Source: Acidobacteriota bacterium | GTDB taxonomy: Bacteria > Acidobacteriota > UBA6911 | Length of the DNA stretch: 63,169 bases | Assembly (NCBI GenBank): GCA_012719455.1 | Contig: JAAYAJ010000024.1 | Span: forward strand, 1-63,169 | Direction: 5' to 3' | Shown here: positions 1 to 8,197 of the stretch, one piece after another | How the letters are laid out: every line of letters begins with the position of its first letter | How positions within the stretch are numbered: position 1 is the stretch's first letter | Notes under the pieces: model-generated | The model's database searches: none | What the model was told of the DNA's origin: nothing | Seen by the model: only the letters and a program-made list of their open reading frames with translations | Program-made: the position numbers and the translations under genes

Positions 1-862
1 GCAGGGTCTCCGAAAGGCGCAGCCGGGCCGCGGCCTGCTCGGAGGGGTCGAAGACGCTGAGAATCCGGTTGATGGTGCGCGGGGCGTCGGTGGTGTGGAC
101 CGTCGACAGCACCAGGTGCCCGGTCTCAGCCGCCTTGATGGCGATGTCGATCGTCTCCCGGTCCCGCATCTCCCCGACCAGGATGATATCCGGGTCCTGG
201 CGCAGGGCGGCGCGCAGCGCCTTGGCGAAGCTCTCGGTGTCGGACCCGCATTCGCGCTGGGCGATGCTGGCCAGGGCGTCCCGGTAGAGGAACTCGATCG
301 GGTCCTCGATGGTGATGATCTTGCACCGCCTCTTCCGGTTGATCAGGTTGATCATGGCCGCCAGGGTGGTCGATTTGCCGCTCCCGGTGATTCCGGTGAC
401 CAGGACCAGTCCCCGGTCAGCCAAGGCGATCTCGCCGAGCACCGGGGGGAGATTGAGGTCCTCGATGGTGGGGAGCACGTAGGGGATGTGGCGCAGCACC
501 AGCGCGAGCGAGCGGCGCTGGCTCGAGATGTTCACCCGGAAACGGCCGTGCCCCTGCAGCGAGTAGGAGCAGTCGTAGTCGGTGAGCGCTTCAACGAACT
601 CCATCACGTTTTCCCGGGTGCACTTGCGCCCGGCTATCAGGATCGCCCCCGCGAGCGAGGCGATCTCGCCGGGGGTCAGGGGGTCGGTGTCGGAAGCGGG
701 GACCAGTTCCCCCAGCATGCGGATCCGGAATCCGCTCCCGACCGTGACGTGGAGGTCGCTTCCCCCCTTTTCGATCATGTCCTTGAGGACGTTGTTGAAG
801 CGCTCGAACGCGCTGGTCTTGATCATGGGCTTGGGTTCCATCTGCAGGAGGTTGTTTGTCAT
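1..862 (-). CDS. pilT: PilT-type twitching motility ATPase (C-terminus beyond window)
   Basis: Secretion-type AAA ATPase that powers type IV pilus retraction at the inner membrane. The minus-strand frame opens at the ATG whose complement is 860-862 and runs off the left edge, so the C-terminus is missing. The visible part has the N-terminal PilT domain beginning MTNNLLQMEPKPMIKT, the Walker A segment GITGSGKSTT, the Asp box with TIEDPIEFLY, the Walker B region DPDIILVGEMRDRETI, and the His box ending GHLVLSTVHTTDAP. Conservation is continuous without frameshift. PilT and its paralogue PilU cannot be separated from this fragment. No strong ribosome-binding site is visible before the chosen start; a second in-frame ATG lies seven codons downstream. 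The gene is divergent from the transporter that starts at 1007. Confidence 0.9.
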   Translation of the reverse strand, partial: MTNNLLQMEPKPMIKTSAFERFNNVLKDMIEKGGSDLHVTVGSGFRIRMLGELVPASDTDPLTPGEIASLAGAILIAGRKCTRENVMEFVEALTDYDCSYSLQGHGRFRVNISSQRRSLALVLRHIPYVLPTIEDLNLPPVLGEIALADRGLVLVTGITGSGKSTTLAAMINLINRKRRCKIITIEDPIEFLYRDALASIAQRECGSDTESFAKALRAALRQDPDIILVGEMRDRETIDIAIKAAETGHLVLSTVHTTDAPRTINRILSVFDPSEQAAARLRLSETL

Positions 863-1006
863 GGCGAAGGCGTTATCGACCGGCCGGCCCCGGCGGTTTA
901 CTCCTTGCATCCGATTTTTCAGCATTTTGCGACCGATTTCCGCGCGCGTGGCCGTGTGCTATATTGAGGGCGTTTTGCGTAATCCTTATCTTACAGGAAA
1001 TGAGCC

Positions 1007-2659
1007 ATGATCGATCTGCTGGCCCAAAACCCGCTGCTGCTCCTCTTTACCGTCATCGGGGTCGGATACCTCGTCGGCAATATCAACCTGTTCGGCCTGA
1101 AGCTGGGAGTGGCCGCCGTGCTCTTCGTGGGGATGTTCTTCGGGGCTCTTGACCGGCGTCTCAGCCTCCCCGAGCTCATCCACGTCATCGGCTCGGTCCT
1201 CTTTCTCTATGCCATCGGCCTGCAGGCGGGGCCGGTCTTTTTCGCCTCCTTCCGCAAGCGCGGGCTCCGCTTCAGCATGATCGCCCTGGGGATCCTCACG
1301 CTCGGGGCCGCGGGGGCCCTCGTCGTCGGGCGGCTGCTGGAGCTTCCCGAGGCGGGGATAGCGGGGCTCTTCTGCGGGGCGCTCACCAACACGCCGGCGC
1401 TGGCCGCGGCGGTGGAGACGACGCGCAACCTCTCGGTGGGACTCGCCGGGGCGACGCGCGACCTCTACCTCGATGGGCCGGTGATCGCCTACGGCCTGAC
1501 CTATCCCTTCGGCGTGTTCGGCGTCATCCTCGCCTTCGTCCTCTGCAACAAGGTCTTCAAGCTCGGCCGGAACACCAAGTCGGCGGAGGCGGAGGATGAG
1601 TACGCCCCGGAGCCGATCTTCAGCCGGACTTTCAAGATCATCAACCCTGCCCTGGCGGGCCGGAAGGTGGGGGAGGCGTTCGCGGCGCTGAAGGACCACG
1701 GTTTCGTGCTCAGCCGGATCCGCAAGGGGGACCGGATCGACATCGTGACCTCCGAGACCGTGCTCGACCTGGGCGATCACGTGGTGGCCGTCGGGGGGGC
1801 GCAGGCGATGGAGCGGGCGCTCTTGATCTTCGGCGCCGCCGCCCCGGAGCACCTGACCCCGGGGCAGGGGGGGGTCAGCTACCGCAGGATTTTCGTTTCC
1901 AACAAGGAGGTCGTCGGCAAGTCGATCCGCGAACTCGACCTGTTGCGCGACCTGCACGCGGTCATTACCCGGCTGCGGCGCGGGGATGTGGACATCGTCC
2001 CGCGCCCCGACACGGTCCTGGAGATGGGGGACCGCATCCGCGTGATCACCCAGCGCGACAACATGGACCGGGTGACCCGGTATTTCGGCGATTCCGTCAA
2101 ATCGATTTCCGAGACCGATTTCCTCTCCCTCTCCCTGGGGATCGTGCTGGGCATTTTTCTCGGGATGATCCCGATCCCGCTGGGACGCGGGATCCGTTTC
2201 CAGCTCGGGTTCGCCGGGGGGGCGCTGGTCATGGGCCTCGTCCTCGGGCGGCTGGAGCGGACCGGGCCGGTCACCTGGGGCATGCCATATAACGCCAACC
2301 TGGTGCTGCGCCAGGTCGGCCTGGTTTTCTTTCTGGCGGCGATCGGGACCCGGGCGGGGCAGGGGTTCGGGACTCTCTTCGAGGCGGGGGGGTGGCGCAT
2401 GATCGCGGCCGGGGCGCTCCTGACCACCTTTGTCACGGTCTGCAGCATCCTGGTCGGCATCCGGTTCCTCCGGCTGCCGATGCAGGCGGTGATGGGGCTG
2501 GTCTCCGGGATCCAGACCCAGTCGGCCTGCCTGGCTTGGGCCAACCAGCAGACCGAGAGCGACCTGCCGAACATCTGGTACACGACCGTCTACCCGTCGT
2601 CCATCGTGATCAAGATCGTGCTGGCGCAGCTGATCGTGTCGGTCGTGATGATGGGGTGA
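1007..2659 (+). CDS. AAE-family (AspT/YidE-like) transporter with two RCK_C domains
   Basis: A 550-residue integral membrane protein of the aspartate:alanine exchanger family. The architecture is typical: an N-terminal group of hydrophobic segments (about residues 8-180), two cytoplasmic TrkA-C/RCK_C domains (about 205-285 and 295-375), then a second hydrophobic half (about 375-550). The family motif AGLFCGALTNTPALAAAVE in the first half is mirrored by GLVSGIQTQSACLAWANQQ in the second, the usual internal duplication. GGAA-rich sequence just before the ATG serves as ribosome-binding site. Family members exchange amino acids or dicarboxylates, and the RCK_C domains suggest control by a nucleotide or other ligand. 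The substrate cannot be read from sequence. It converges on the receiver-FNT gene across a short GC-rich hairpin. Confidence 0.88.
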   Translation: MIDLLAQNPLLLLFTVIGVGYLVGNINLFGLKLGVAAVLFVGMFFGALDRRLSLPELIHVIGSVLFLYAIGLQAGPVFFASFRKRGLRFSMIALGILTLGAAGALVVGRLLELPEAGIAGLFCGALTNTPALAAAVETTRNLSVGLAGATRDLYLDGPVIAYGLTYPFGVFGVILAFVLCNKVFKLGRNTKSAEAEDEYAPEPIFSRTFKIINPALAGRKVGEAFAALKDHGFVLSRIRKGDRIDIVTSETVLDLGDHVVAVGGAQAMERALLIFGAAAPEHLTPGQGGVSYRRIFVSNKEVVGKSIRELDLLRDLHAVITRLRRGDVDIVPRPDTVLEMGDRIRVITQRDNMDRVTRYFGDSVKSISETDFLSLSLGIVLGIFLGMIPIPLGRGIRFQLGFAGGALVMGLVLGRLERTGPVTWGMPYNANLVLRQVGLVFFLAAIGTRAGQGFGTLFEAGGWRMIAAGALLTTFVTVCSILVGIRFLRLPMQAVMGLVSGIQTQSACLAWANQQTESDLPNIWYTTVYPSSIVIKIVLAQLIVSVVMMG

Positions 2660-2671
2660 GGACCGGGCAGG

Positions 2672-2702
2672 GCCGGCGCCCCGGGAGCCCCGGGACGCCG
2701 GC
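2672..2702. terminator. GC-rich hairpin between convergent genes
   Basis: Arms of about 14 bp (GCCGGCGCCCCGGG against CCCCGGGACGCCGGC, one bulged base) with a two-base loop, between the convergent transporter and receiver-FNT genes. There is no T-tract, so bidirectional terminator function is only plausible. Confidence 0.35.
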
Positions 2703-2713
2703 GGCGATCGGCC

Positions 2714-3982
2714 TTAGTGGTCCGATTTGACCGGGCGCAGGTAGGCGCCCCAGTAGCTCATGCCGACGAAAACGGTCCCTCCGATGATGTTGCCGATCGT
2801 GACCGGCAGCAGGTTCTTCCAGAGGAAGGAGCCCCAGTTGAGCAGGTTGAGGTCGATCCCCGGGATCGCGGGGATCGGGGCGAAATGGCCCAGCAGGATG
2901 CCGGCGGGGATGAAGTACATGTTGGCGATGCAGTGCTCGAACCCCATGGTGACGAAGGCCATGATGGGGAAGAAAATGGCGAAGATCTTGCCGATGGTCT
3001 GGCGCGCGGAGAGGGCCATCCAGACAGCGAGGCAGACCAGCCAATTGCAGCCGATGGCCCGCATGACGGCTTCGGTGAAGGTGAGGTTGACCTTGGCGTA
3101 GGCGATCTTGACGGCGGCCACGCCCAGGGCGCCGTCCCCCGTCTTCCAGAGTCCCGAGTAGTAGAAGAGGCCGACGACGAGGAGCGAGCCGACGAAATTG
3201 GCGAGGTAGACCAGGCCCCACCGCTTCATCATGGTCGAAAAGGAGATCTCGCGCGACATGACGCTCGATACCATCAGGTTGTTGCCGGTGAAGAGCTCGG
3301 CCCCGGCGATGACCACCAGCATCAGGCCGACGCTGAACGCCGCGCCGCCGAGCATTTTGCTCACTCCGGTCCCCAGCACGGCCGCCGCGTCGAAGGTGAC
3401 GGTGGTGAAGAACAGCCCCCCGAAACCGATATAGGCCCCGGCCAGGATTCCCAGGACCGTCACGGCGAACCAGGGGGAGGTCGCCTTGGCGACCCCCACC
3501 GACTGGGCGAAGGTCTCGGCGATGTTCTTGGGCGCCTTGTCCTCGAGGGTGGGGACGGGGAACTGCAGAGTCTTCAGCATCTTCTCGAAGCGTCCCATCG
3601 CTTTCGATTCCTCGGCCACCTTGCGCCGGACCGCCTTCTTGACGACGGCCGTGATCTCCTCGGGCTTGAACGGCTTGGGGAGGTAGTCCATCGCCCCCCG
3701 CTTCATCGCTTCGGTCGCACGCCCCACGGAGGGGTGGCCGCTGATCATCACCAGCGCCGAGTTGGGGGAGCGCCGGTCGATCTCTTCCACCACGTCCATG
3801 CCGTCGAAACCCGGCATCATCCAGTCCACCAGGACAACGGCGAACGTTTTTTCGGAGACCAGGTTGAGCCCCTCCTGCGGGTTCTCCGTGGTCGACACCT
3901 CGAAGCCCTCGGCCTCGAAGATCTTCCTGCACGACTTCAGGATGATTTCGTCATCATCGATAATCAGCATCTTTTCTGCCAT
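2714..3982 (-). CDS. Response regulator receiver fused to formate/nitrite (FNT) channel
   Basis: A 422-residue fusion. Residues 1-120 form a CheY-like receiver: acidic pocket D9-D11, phospho-acceptor D53 in LVDWMMPG, S81, and K103 in LPKPF. A linker of roughly 45 residues leads into a complete FNT domain (about 165-415) with six hydrophobic helices and the family signatures AELFTGNN, NWLVCLAVW and GFEHCIANMYFIP. FNT proteins are pentameric channels for formate, nitrite or similar small anions and normally have no receiver. The start is supported by an AAGGGA motif seven bases upstream of ATG. The next two minus-strand genes upstream are a lone receiver and a histidine kinase, so phosphorylation could gate or tune the channel; that part is inference. 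Confidence 0.9.
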   Translation of the reverse strand: MAEKMLIIDDDEIILKSCRKIFEAEGFEVSTTENPQEGLNLVSEKTFAVVLVDWMMPGFDGMDVVEEIDRRSPNSALVMISGHPSVGRATEAMKRGAMDYLPKPFKPEEITAVVKKAVRRKVAEESKAMGRFEKMLKTLQFPVPTLEDKAPKNIAETFAQSVGVAKATSPWFAVTVLGILAGAYIGFGGLFFTTVTFDAAAVLGTGVSKMLGGAAFSVGLMLVVIAGAELFTGNNLMVSSVMSREISFSTMMKRWGLVYLANFVGSLLVVGLFYYSGLWKTGDGALGVAAVKIAYAKVNLTFTEAVMRAIGCNWLVCLAVWMALSARQTIGKIFAIFFPIMAFVTMGFEHCIANMYFIPAGILLGHFAPIPAIPGIDLNLLNWGSFLWKNLLPVTIGNIIGGTVFVGMSYWGAYLRPVKSDH

Positions 3983-3997
3983 GGTCCATTCCCTTCG

Positions 3998-4414
3998 TTA
4001 GTTTGGATTGTGCGAATCCCCGGCCTGGTTCGTGCTCAGGTCGGGAAAGACCGTTGGGCGATCCCCCGTCATCCGGTGAATCAGTTTCATCAGCTCATCG
4101 GGCCGGAACGGTTTGGCGATGAAGCGGGTGGCGCCGCAATCGAAGGCGCCGGCGATCGTGTCGGGGGTTGAGTAGCCGCTCATGACGATGGCCGGCAGCG
4201 CGGGGTGGAGGCGCCGCACCTCGCGCAGGAGTGAGAAGCCGTCCCGGTGCGGCATCAGGACATCGAGCAGGAGCAGGTCGAACTCTACCCTCCCGAGCGC
4301 CTCGAGCGCCTCGTCCGCCCCCGCCACGGTGGTGACCTCGAAGCTGTGCGACGCCAGGATGCGCGAGCAGCTCCGGGCCACCATCATGTCATCGTCCACG
4401 ACCAGTATCTTCAT
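3998..4414 (-). CDS. Single-domain response regulator (receiver only)
   Basis: A 138-residue CheY-like protein starting MKILVVDDDMMVARSC. The acidic triad is D8-D10, the phospho-acceptor Asp sits in LLLLDVLMPHRDG, and the conserved Lys in FIAKPFRPDEL. About 20 residues of unrelated tail follow and there is no output domain. Its ATG overlaps the kinase stop codon by four bases (ATGA), so translation is probably coupled and the kinase is the likely phosphodonor. A receiver without output next to a receiver-FNT fusion suggests a phosphorelay or phosphate-sink arrangement, which is inference. A longer open frame extends upstream of this ATG but is only an antisense-type shadow of the kinase gene. 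Confidence 0.9.
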   Translation of the reverse strand: MKILVVDDDMMVARSCSRILASHSFEVTTVAGADEALEALGRVEFDLLLLDVLMPHRDGFSLLREVRRLHPALPAIVMSGYSTPDTIAGAFDCGATRFIAKPFRPDELMKLIHRMTGDRPTVFPDLSTNQAGDSHNPN

Positions 4415-6423
4415 TCGCCGTTCTCCGCTTCTTCCCGTGTCGGCTCGGTGGGGAGCCAGACGGTGAAGCTGCTTCCCTTCCCCGCCTGGCTCCGGACGTG
4501 GATGGAGCCGCCGTGGCGCTCGACGATGCCGTAAGAGACCGACAACCCCAGCCCGGTTCCCTGCCCCACGTCCTTGGTGGTGAAAAATGGGTCGAATACC
4601 TTGTCTATGTGCTCCGGGGCGATGCCGCAGCCATTGTCGCTGCACACGATCGAGACCCCCTTGCGGCCGGGGCTCGCGGCCGACATCCCGATCCCGGCCG
4701 AAAGGGCGACCTCTCCGCCCGGCTCCGTCGCGTCGAGCGCGTTGAGGATAAGGTTGAGCAGCGCGCCCTGCATCTGGTTGCGGTCCAGGGTGACCGGCGG
4801 CAGTCCCTCCCCCGGTTCGAATACGAGGCGCGCCCCCTTGATGAGGGCTTGGTTTTCCGCCAAGGCCAGGGTGGTGCGGCACAGGTGGTTGACGTCCGTC
4901 GGCTCCGGCTGCAGCTCGGTCTGGCGGGAGAAGTCGAGCAGTCCCTTGACGATTCTGCGCACCCGCTCTGTTTCCTGGGCGATGATCTCCAGGTCGGAGC
5001 GGATTTCGGGGGCGAGGTCCTCCCTGCCGAGGAGCATGTGGGTGAAGGTGATGATCCCTGTCAGGGGGTTGTTGATCTCGTGCGCCACCCCGCCCGCGAG
5101 TCTGCCGATGCTCGCCTGCTTCTCGAACTCGAGAAGCAGGGTAGCGCTCTCCGCCTTCTGTGCCTCGTCCCGGCGCCTGAGCGATTCGAGCATCTCCTGG
5201 AACGTCTTCTGCAACACCCCGATCTCGCTCTTGGACCGCGGGCCGATGTCGGGGGACAAGTTCCCCCGGGAGACCTCGGCGCTCGCCTTGATCAGCCGGT
5301 GCACCGGGCGGCTGATCCGGTTGGCGATCACGGTCCCGAGGGCCAGCGCCAGGACCATCCCCGCGGCGGTGACGCCGATGAAGCCCCACAGCGCCCGGCG
5401 GCGCACGTCGGCGTATTTGGCCTCCAGGACTCCGGCGTACAGCATCCCCACCCGGCGGCCGAAGATGTCCTCGAGCGGTTCATAGGCGGTGATGTACCAG
5501 TCGTTGACCACGAAGGCGCGGTCGGTCCACCGATTCCCCTCGGACAGTACGGCGCGGGAGACCTCTTCCGACGCGGCGGTCCCGAGCGCCCGGCTCCCGT
5601 CAGGGCCGAGCACGTTGGTCGCGATGCGGCGGTCGCCGAGGAAGATGGTGGCGGCGCCGACGCTGCGCCCGCGGTAGACCTCGTGCTGGAACACGGTATC
5701 GCGCACCCGGTCGACGATCTCCCGGTTTCCGTTCAGAAGCACCCCACCGTAGAGGATGCCCGCCAGGCGGCCCGACGCGAAGATCGGGACGGCGGCGCCG
5801 AGCGCCATGCCGGAGGTGATCTCCCCCCCATTCCCCCCGTTGACGCTTGCGGGCTGCAAGCGCAGCCGCGCCCGTTCCGCCAGGACCGGGTTTTCCCGGA
5901 AGAGGTCTTCCGCGTCAAGCACCACGGTGCCGGCCACGGCCGTCCGCGTCTCCAGCGCCAGGCGGGCCAGCGGGTTTGGGAGTTCCCCGGCGGGGGGGAG
6001 GGAATTGGGCTTCAGCCGGCAGAGGACGCGGCCGTCGCCGGCGACGACGCCCATGAAGTCGAGGTCGGCCTCGGCGGCCACGTCCCCGAGGCGGGCGAGC
6101 AGGGCCTCGAGGTCTCCGCCGCGGATGGCCGATTGCAATACCGGGCCGGTGGAGGCGAGTGCGCAGGTGTTCCTGACCAGCCGGGCGCGGGAGTCGTAGA
6201 TCTCGCGCGCGGCGTTGAGGTCCATGCGCACCCGGCTCGAGGCCTCGTGCATGAACGCCTGGTACAGCAACCGCCCCCCGACGGCGAGGGCCACGCCGCA
6301 CACCACGAGCGCCACGGCCAGAAAGCCGAGGATCAGCTTGGATCGGGTTGAATACAGCAGCAAAGGCACCGGCCCGCCCCCCCGAACGCGGCCGATAAGA
6401 GCCGGCACGCGAAATCGTCCCAT
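4411..6423 (-). CDS. Membrane sensor histidine kinase (Cache-like sensor, HAMP, HisKA, HATPase_c)
   Basis: A 670-residue sensor kinase. Transmembrane segment 1 spans about residues 28-50, a large extracytoplasmic region (52-340) with Cache-like features (GILYGGVLLNGN; a second module near GMLYAGVLEAKYADVR) follows, and transmembrane segment 2 spans about 345-367. HAMP is near 367-420, the H-box GGVAHEINNPLTG has phospho-acceptor H448, and the ATPase has N-box NLILNALDA, G1 DNGCGI and the lid TGLGLSVSYG. The start is backed by GGAGGGC upstream of the ATG. It overlaps the downstream receiver by four bases, and the receiver-FNT fusion follows. Single Cache domains of this type often bind small carboxylates, which would fit control of a formate-type channel, but the ligand is unknown. 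Confidence 0.9.
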   Translation of the reverse strand: MGRFRVPALIGRVRGGGPVPLLLYSTRSKLILGFLAVALVVCGVALAVGGRLLYQAFMHEASSRVRMDLNAAREIYDSRARLVRNTCALASTGPVLQSAIRGGDLEALLARLGDVAAEADLDFMGVVAGDGRVLCRLKPNSLPPAGELPNPLARLALETRTAVAGTVVLDAEDLFRENPVLAERARLRLQPASVNGGNGGEITSGMALGAAVPIFASGRLAGILYGGVLLNGNREIVDRVRDTVFQHEVYRGRSVGAATIFLGDRRIATNVLGPDGSRALGTAASEEVSRAVLSEGNRWTDRAFVVNDWYITAYEPLEDIFGRRVGMLYAGVLEAKYADVRRRALWGFIGVTAAGMVLALALGTVIANRISRPVHRLIKASAEVSRGNLSPDIGPRSKSEIGVLQKTFQEMLESLRRRDEAQKAESATLLLEFEKQASIGRLAGGVAHEINNPLTGIITFTHMLLGREDLAPEIRSDLEIIAQETERVRRIVKGLLDFSRQTELQPEPTDVNHLCRTTLALAENQALIKGARLVFEPGEGLPPVTLDRNQMQGALLNLILNALDATEPGGEVALSAGIGMSAASPGRKGVSIVCSDNGCGIAPEHIDKVFDPFFTTKDVGQGTGLGLSVSYGIVERHGGSIHVRSQAGKGSSFTVWLPTEPTREEAENGE

Positions 6424-6562
6424 TATAGCCTACAGCCCTCCACGGAGTAAGGTTTCCCGTACGGTGCAGCCGGGGGGGGACGGGAGATTCGGCTTGATTA
6501 TGGGGGGCGCGCGCCTATAGGATGCGCGTTGCACCCAATAACATCATCAGGAGGAAGATTTC

Positions 6563-6967
6563 ATGACTACCGCATTCAAGTTCCTGAAGGCCAACCCGGT
6601 GTTCCACATCGCTACCATCGACGGCGACGCCGCCCGGGTTCGTCCCTTCGGTTTCGTGATGGTGCGCGACGGTGCTCTCTATTTCTGCACCAACCGCACC
6701 AAGGAAGTCTACCGCCAGCTGGTGGCGAAACCCGATGTGGAGATCTCGGGGATGGGGGCGGACGGCACCTGGCTCCGCGTCCGGGGCAAGGCCGTCTTCG
6801 ACGACAGCCGTGAGGCCAAGGTCCAGGCGTTCGAGGAAGGACCGACGCTGCTCGGGCTCTACCCGAAGGGGGCCGATGACGAAACCTTCATCACCTTCCG
6901 CCTCGCCGAGGCGCAGGCGACCCTTTATTCTTTCACGGCCGCCCCGGCACAACTGCCCCTGATCTGA
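6563..6967 (+). CDS. Pyridoxamine 5'-phosphate oxidase-like flavoprotein
   Basis: A 134-residue split-barrel protein of the PPOX/flavin-reductase-like superfamily. The pattern of an N-terminal PVFHIATIDGDAARVRPFGF strand pair, GALYFCTNRTKEVYRQL, and ISGMGADGTWLRVRGKAVF is typical of small FMN-binding PPOX proteins. The length matches the family. A strong AGGAGG lies eight bases before the ATG. It stands alone between a divergent kinase and a clear terminator, so it is probably monocistronic. Family members reduce or bind diverse substrates including F420 or heme; the actual role is not evident from context. Confidence 0.8.
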   Translation: MTTAFKFLKANPVFHIATIDGDAARVRPFGFVMVRDGALYFCTNRTKEVYRQLVAKPDVEISGMGADGTWLRVRGKAVFDDSREAKVQAFEEGPTLLGLYPKGADDETFITFRLAEAQATLYSFTAAPAQLPLI

Positions 6968-6983
6968 TCCGGCGATCGACCCT

Positions 6984-7014
6984 CCCGGCCGCGCTCGGAG
7001 CGCGGCCGGGTTTT
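6984..7014 (+). terminator. Rho-independent terminator after the PPOX-like gene
   Basis: Perfect 11-bp stem CCCGGCCGCGC / GCGCGGCCGGG at 6984-6994 and 7000-7010 with a five-base loop, followed directly by TTTT. It begins 17 bases after the stop codon at 6967. Confidence 0.85.
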
Positions 7015-7276
7015 ACTCCTCCGGGGAAGGATCTCGCTGACCTGGAACGGGGGCAGGGCGTCGGTGAAGTGGACCATGTCGGCCGCCGGCTCCGGGTCGT
7101 GCTCGGCGAACCCGCGCTGCATCACTTCGGCCGAGCGGAGCATCAGGTGCCCGACGGCCATGAAGGGGGCGCCCTATACCCCTTTGTCCACCTTGTCCCC
7201 TTGATTATTCCGGATACCATTGGCAGGCGCCCCCCTGGACTGCTATAGTGCTGACTTGCATTTCGGGGGTCAAACT
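7015..7276. other. Intergenic stretch with a possible remnant ORF
   Basis: No convincing gene. On the minus strand 7161 to about 7015 an open frame begins MAVGHLMLRSAEVMQRGF and reads like ordinary protein for about 45 residues, then runs into the terminator hairpin. It may be the remnant of a gene end; I do not recognise it. Confidence 0.3.
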
Positions 7277-8197
7277 ATGAAGATAGTAGTTGCTGGCGGG
7301 TCGGGCTTCATCGGGTCCCACGTGGTGGATGCGCTCCTGGCGGAGGGGCACGAGGTCGTTATCTACGACCTGGACGCCCCGCGTTACGACCAGCCCTGCG
7401 CCTTCGTCCGGGGGGACGTGCGTGACATCGACCGGATGACGCAAACGCTCGGCGGCGTCGACATCGTCTACGTGCTGGCGGCGGAGGCGAACGTCAACCG
7501 TTTCTACGAAAGCCCCGTCTTTTCCAACGACATCACGGCCGTAGGCACGCTGTCGGTGCTCGAATCCGCCCGCCGGGCGTCGGTGCCGCGAGTGATCCTC
7601 GCTTCCACCGAGTGGGTATACGGCTCGCTGCCCGAGGCGGGGGAGGAAAACATCACCGAGGACACCCCCTACGCGGTCAATCCGGACCATCTCTACACCT
7701 CGAGCAAGATCGCGGCTGAGCTCTACTGCCGCAACTACCGGAGTCTCTACGGGGTCAACTACACCATCATGCGCTACGGCATCCCCTTCGGCGAGCGGGC
7801 GCGGGCGGAGACGGTCACCCCCATCTTCATCGGGCGGATCCTGCGCGGCGAGCCGATCACCATCCACGGGGACGGCAGCCAGACGCGGCAGTTCATCTAC
7901 GTCCGGGACCTGGCGCGCGGCAACGCGGCCTGCGCCCGGCCCGAGGCGGAAAACCAGGTCTTCAACCTCAACGGGGCGCGCAAGGTCAGCGTGCTGGAGA
8001 TCGTCCGGACCCTGGAGGAGATCCTGGGGAAGAAGGCCGAGCTCGTCTTCGTCGAGGACCGCAAGGGGAACTTCAAGGGGCGCTTCATCTCCTCGGAGAA
8101 GGCGCGCCGGCTGCTCGGCTGGGCGCCGGAACATGGCTACGAGGAGGCCATGCGGCTGTACGTTTCGGGAATCCTGGCCCGCGGGGGCGGCGCATGA
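7277..8197 (+). CDS. NAD-dependent epimerase/dehydratase (UDP-sugar type)
   Basis: A 306-residue extended short-chain dehydrogenase. The Rossmann motif GGSGFIGSH is at residues 7-15, the catalytic YxxxK appears as YTSSK, and the preceding Ser/Thr position lies in ASTEWVYG. Later segments RYGIPFGERARAETVTPIF, GDGSQTRQFIYVRDLA and VFNLNGARKVSVLEI are typical of UDP-glucose 4-epimerase relatives. The start chosen (ATG at 7277) puts the Rossmann fold at the N-terminus; the open frame extends further upstream but without homology. It overlaps the next epimerase by four bases (ATGA), so the two act as a translationally coupled pair, probably in nucleotide-sugar formation for a surface glycan. The substrate is unknown. 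Confidence 0.85.
   Translation: MKIVVAGGSGFIGSHVVDALLAEGHEVVIYDLDAPRYDQPCAFVRGDVRDIDRMTQTLGGVDIVYVLAAEANVNRFYESPVFSNDITAVGTLSVLESARRASVPRVILASTEWVYGSLPEAGEENITEDTPYAVNPDHLYTSSKIAAELYCRNYRSLYGVNYTIMRYGIPFGERARAETVTPIFIGRILRGEPITIHGDGSQTRQFIYVRDLARGNAACARPEAENQVFNLNGARKVSVLEIVRTLEEILGKKAELVFVEDRKGNFKGRFISSEKARRLLGWAPEHGYEEAMRLYVSGILARGGGA

Noticed and set aside
1007-5389. Long antisense open frames opposite the transporter, FNT fusion and kinase genes
   Set aside because: High GC produces long stop-free frames opposite real genes; these have unnatural composition and no domain signatures.
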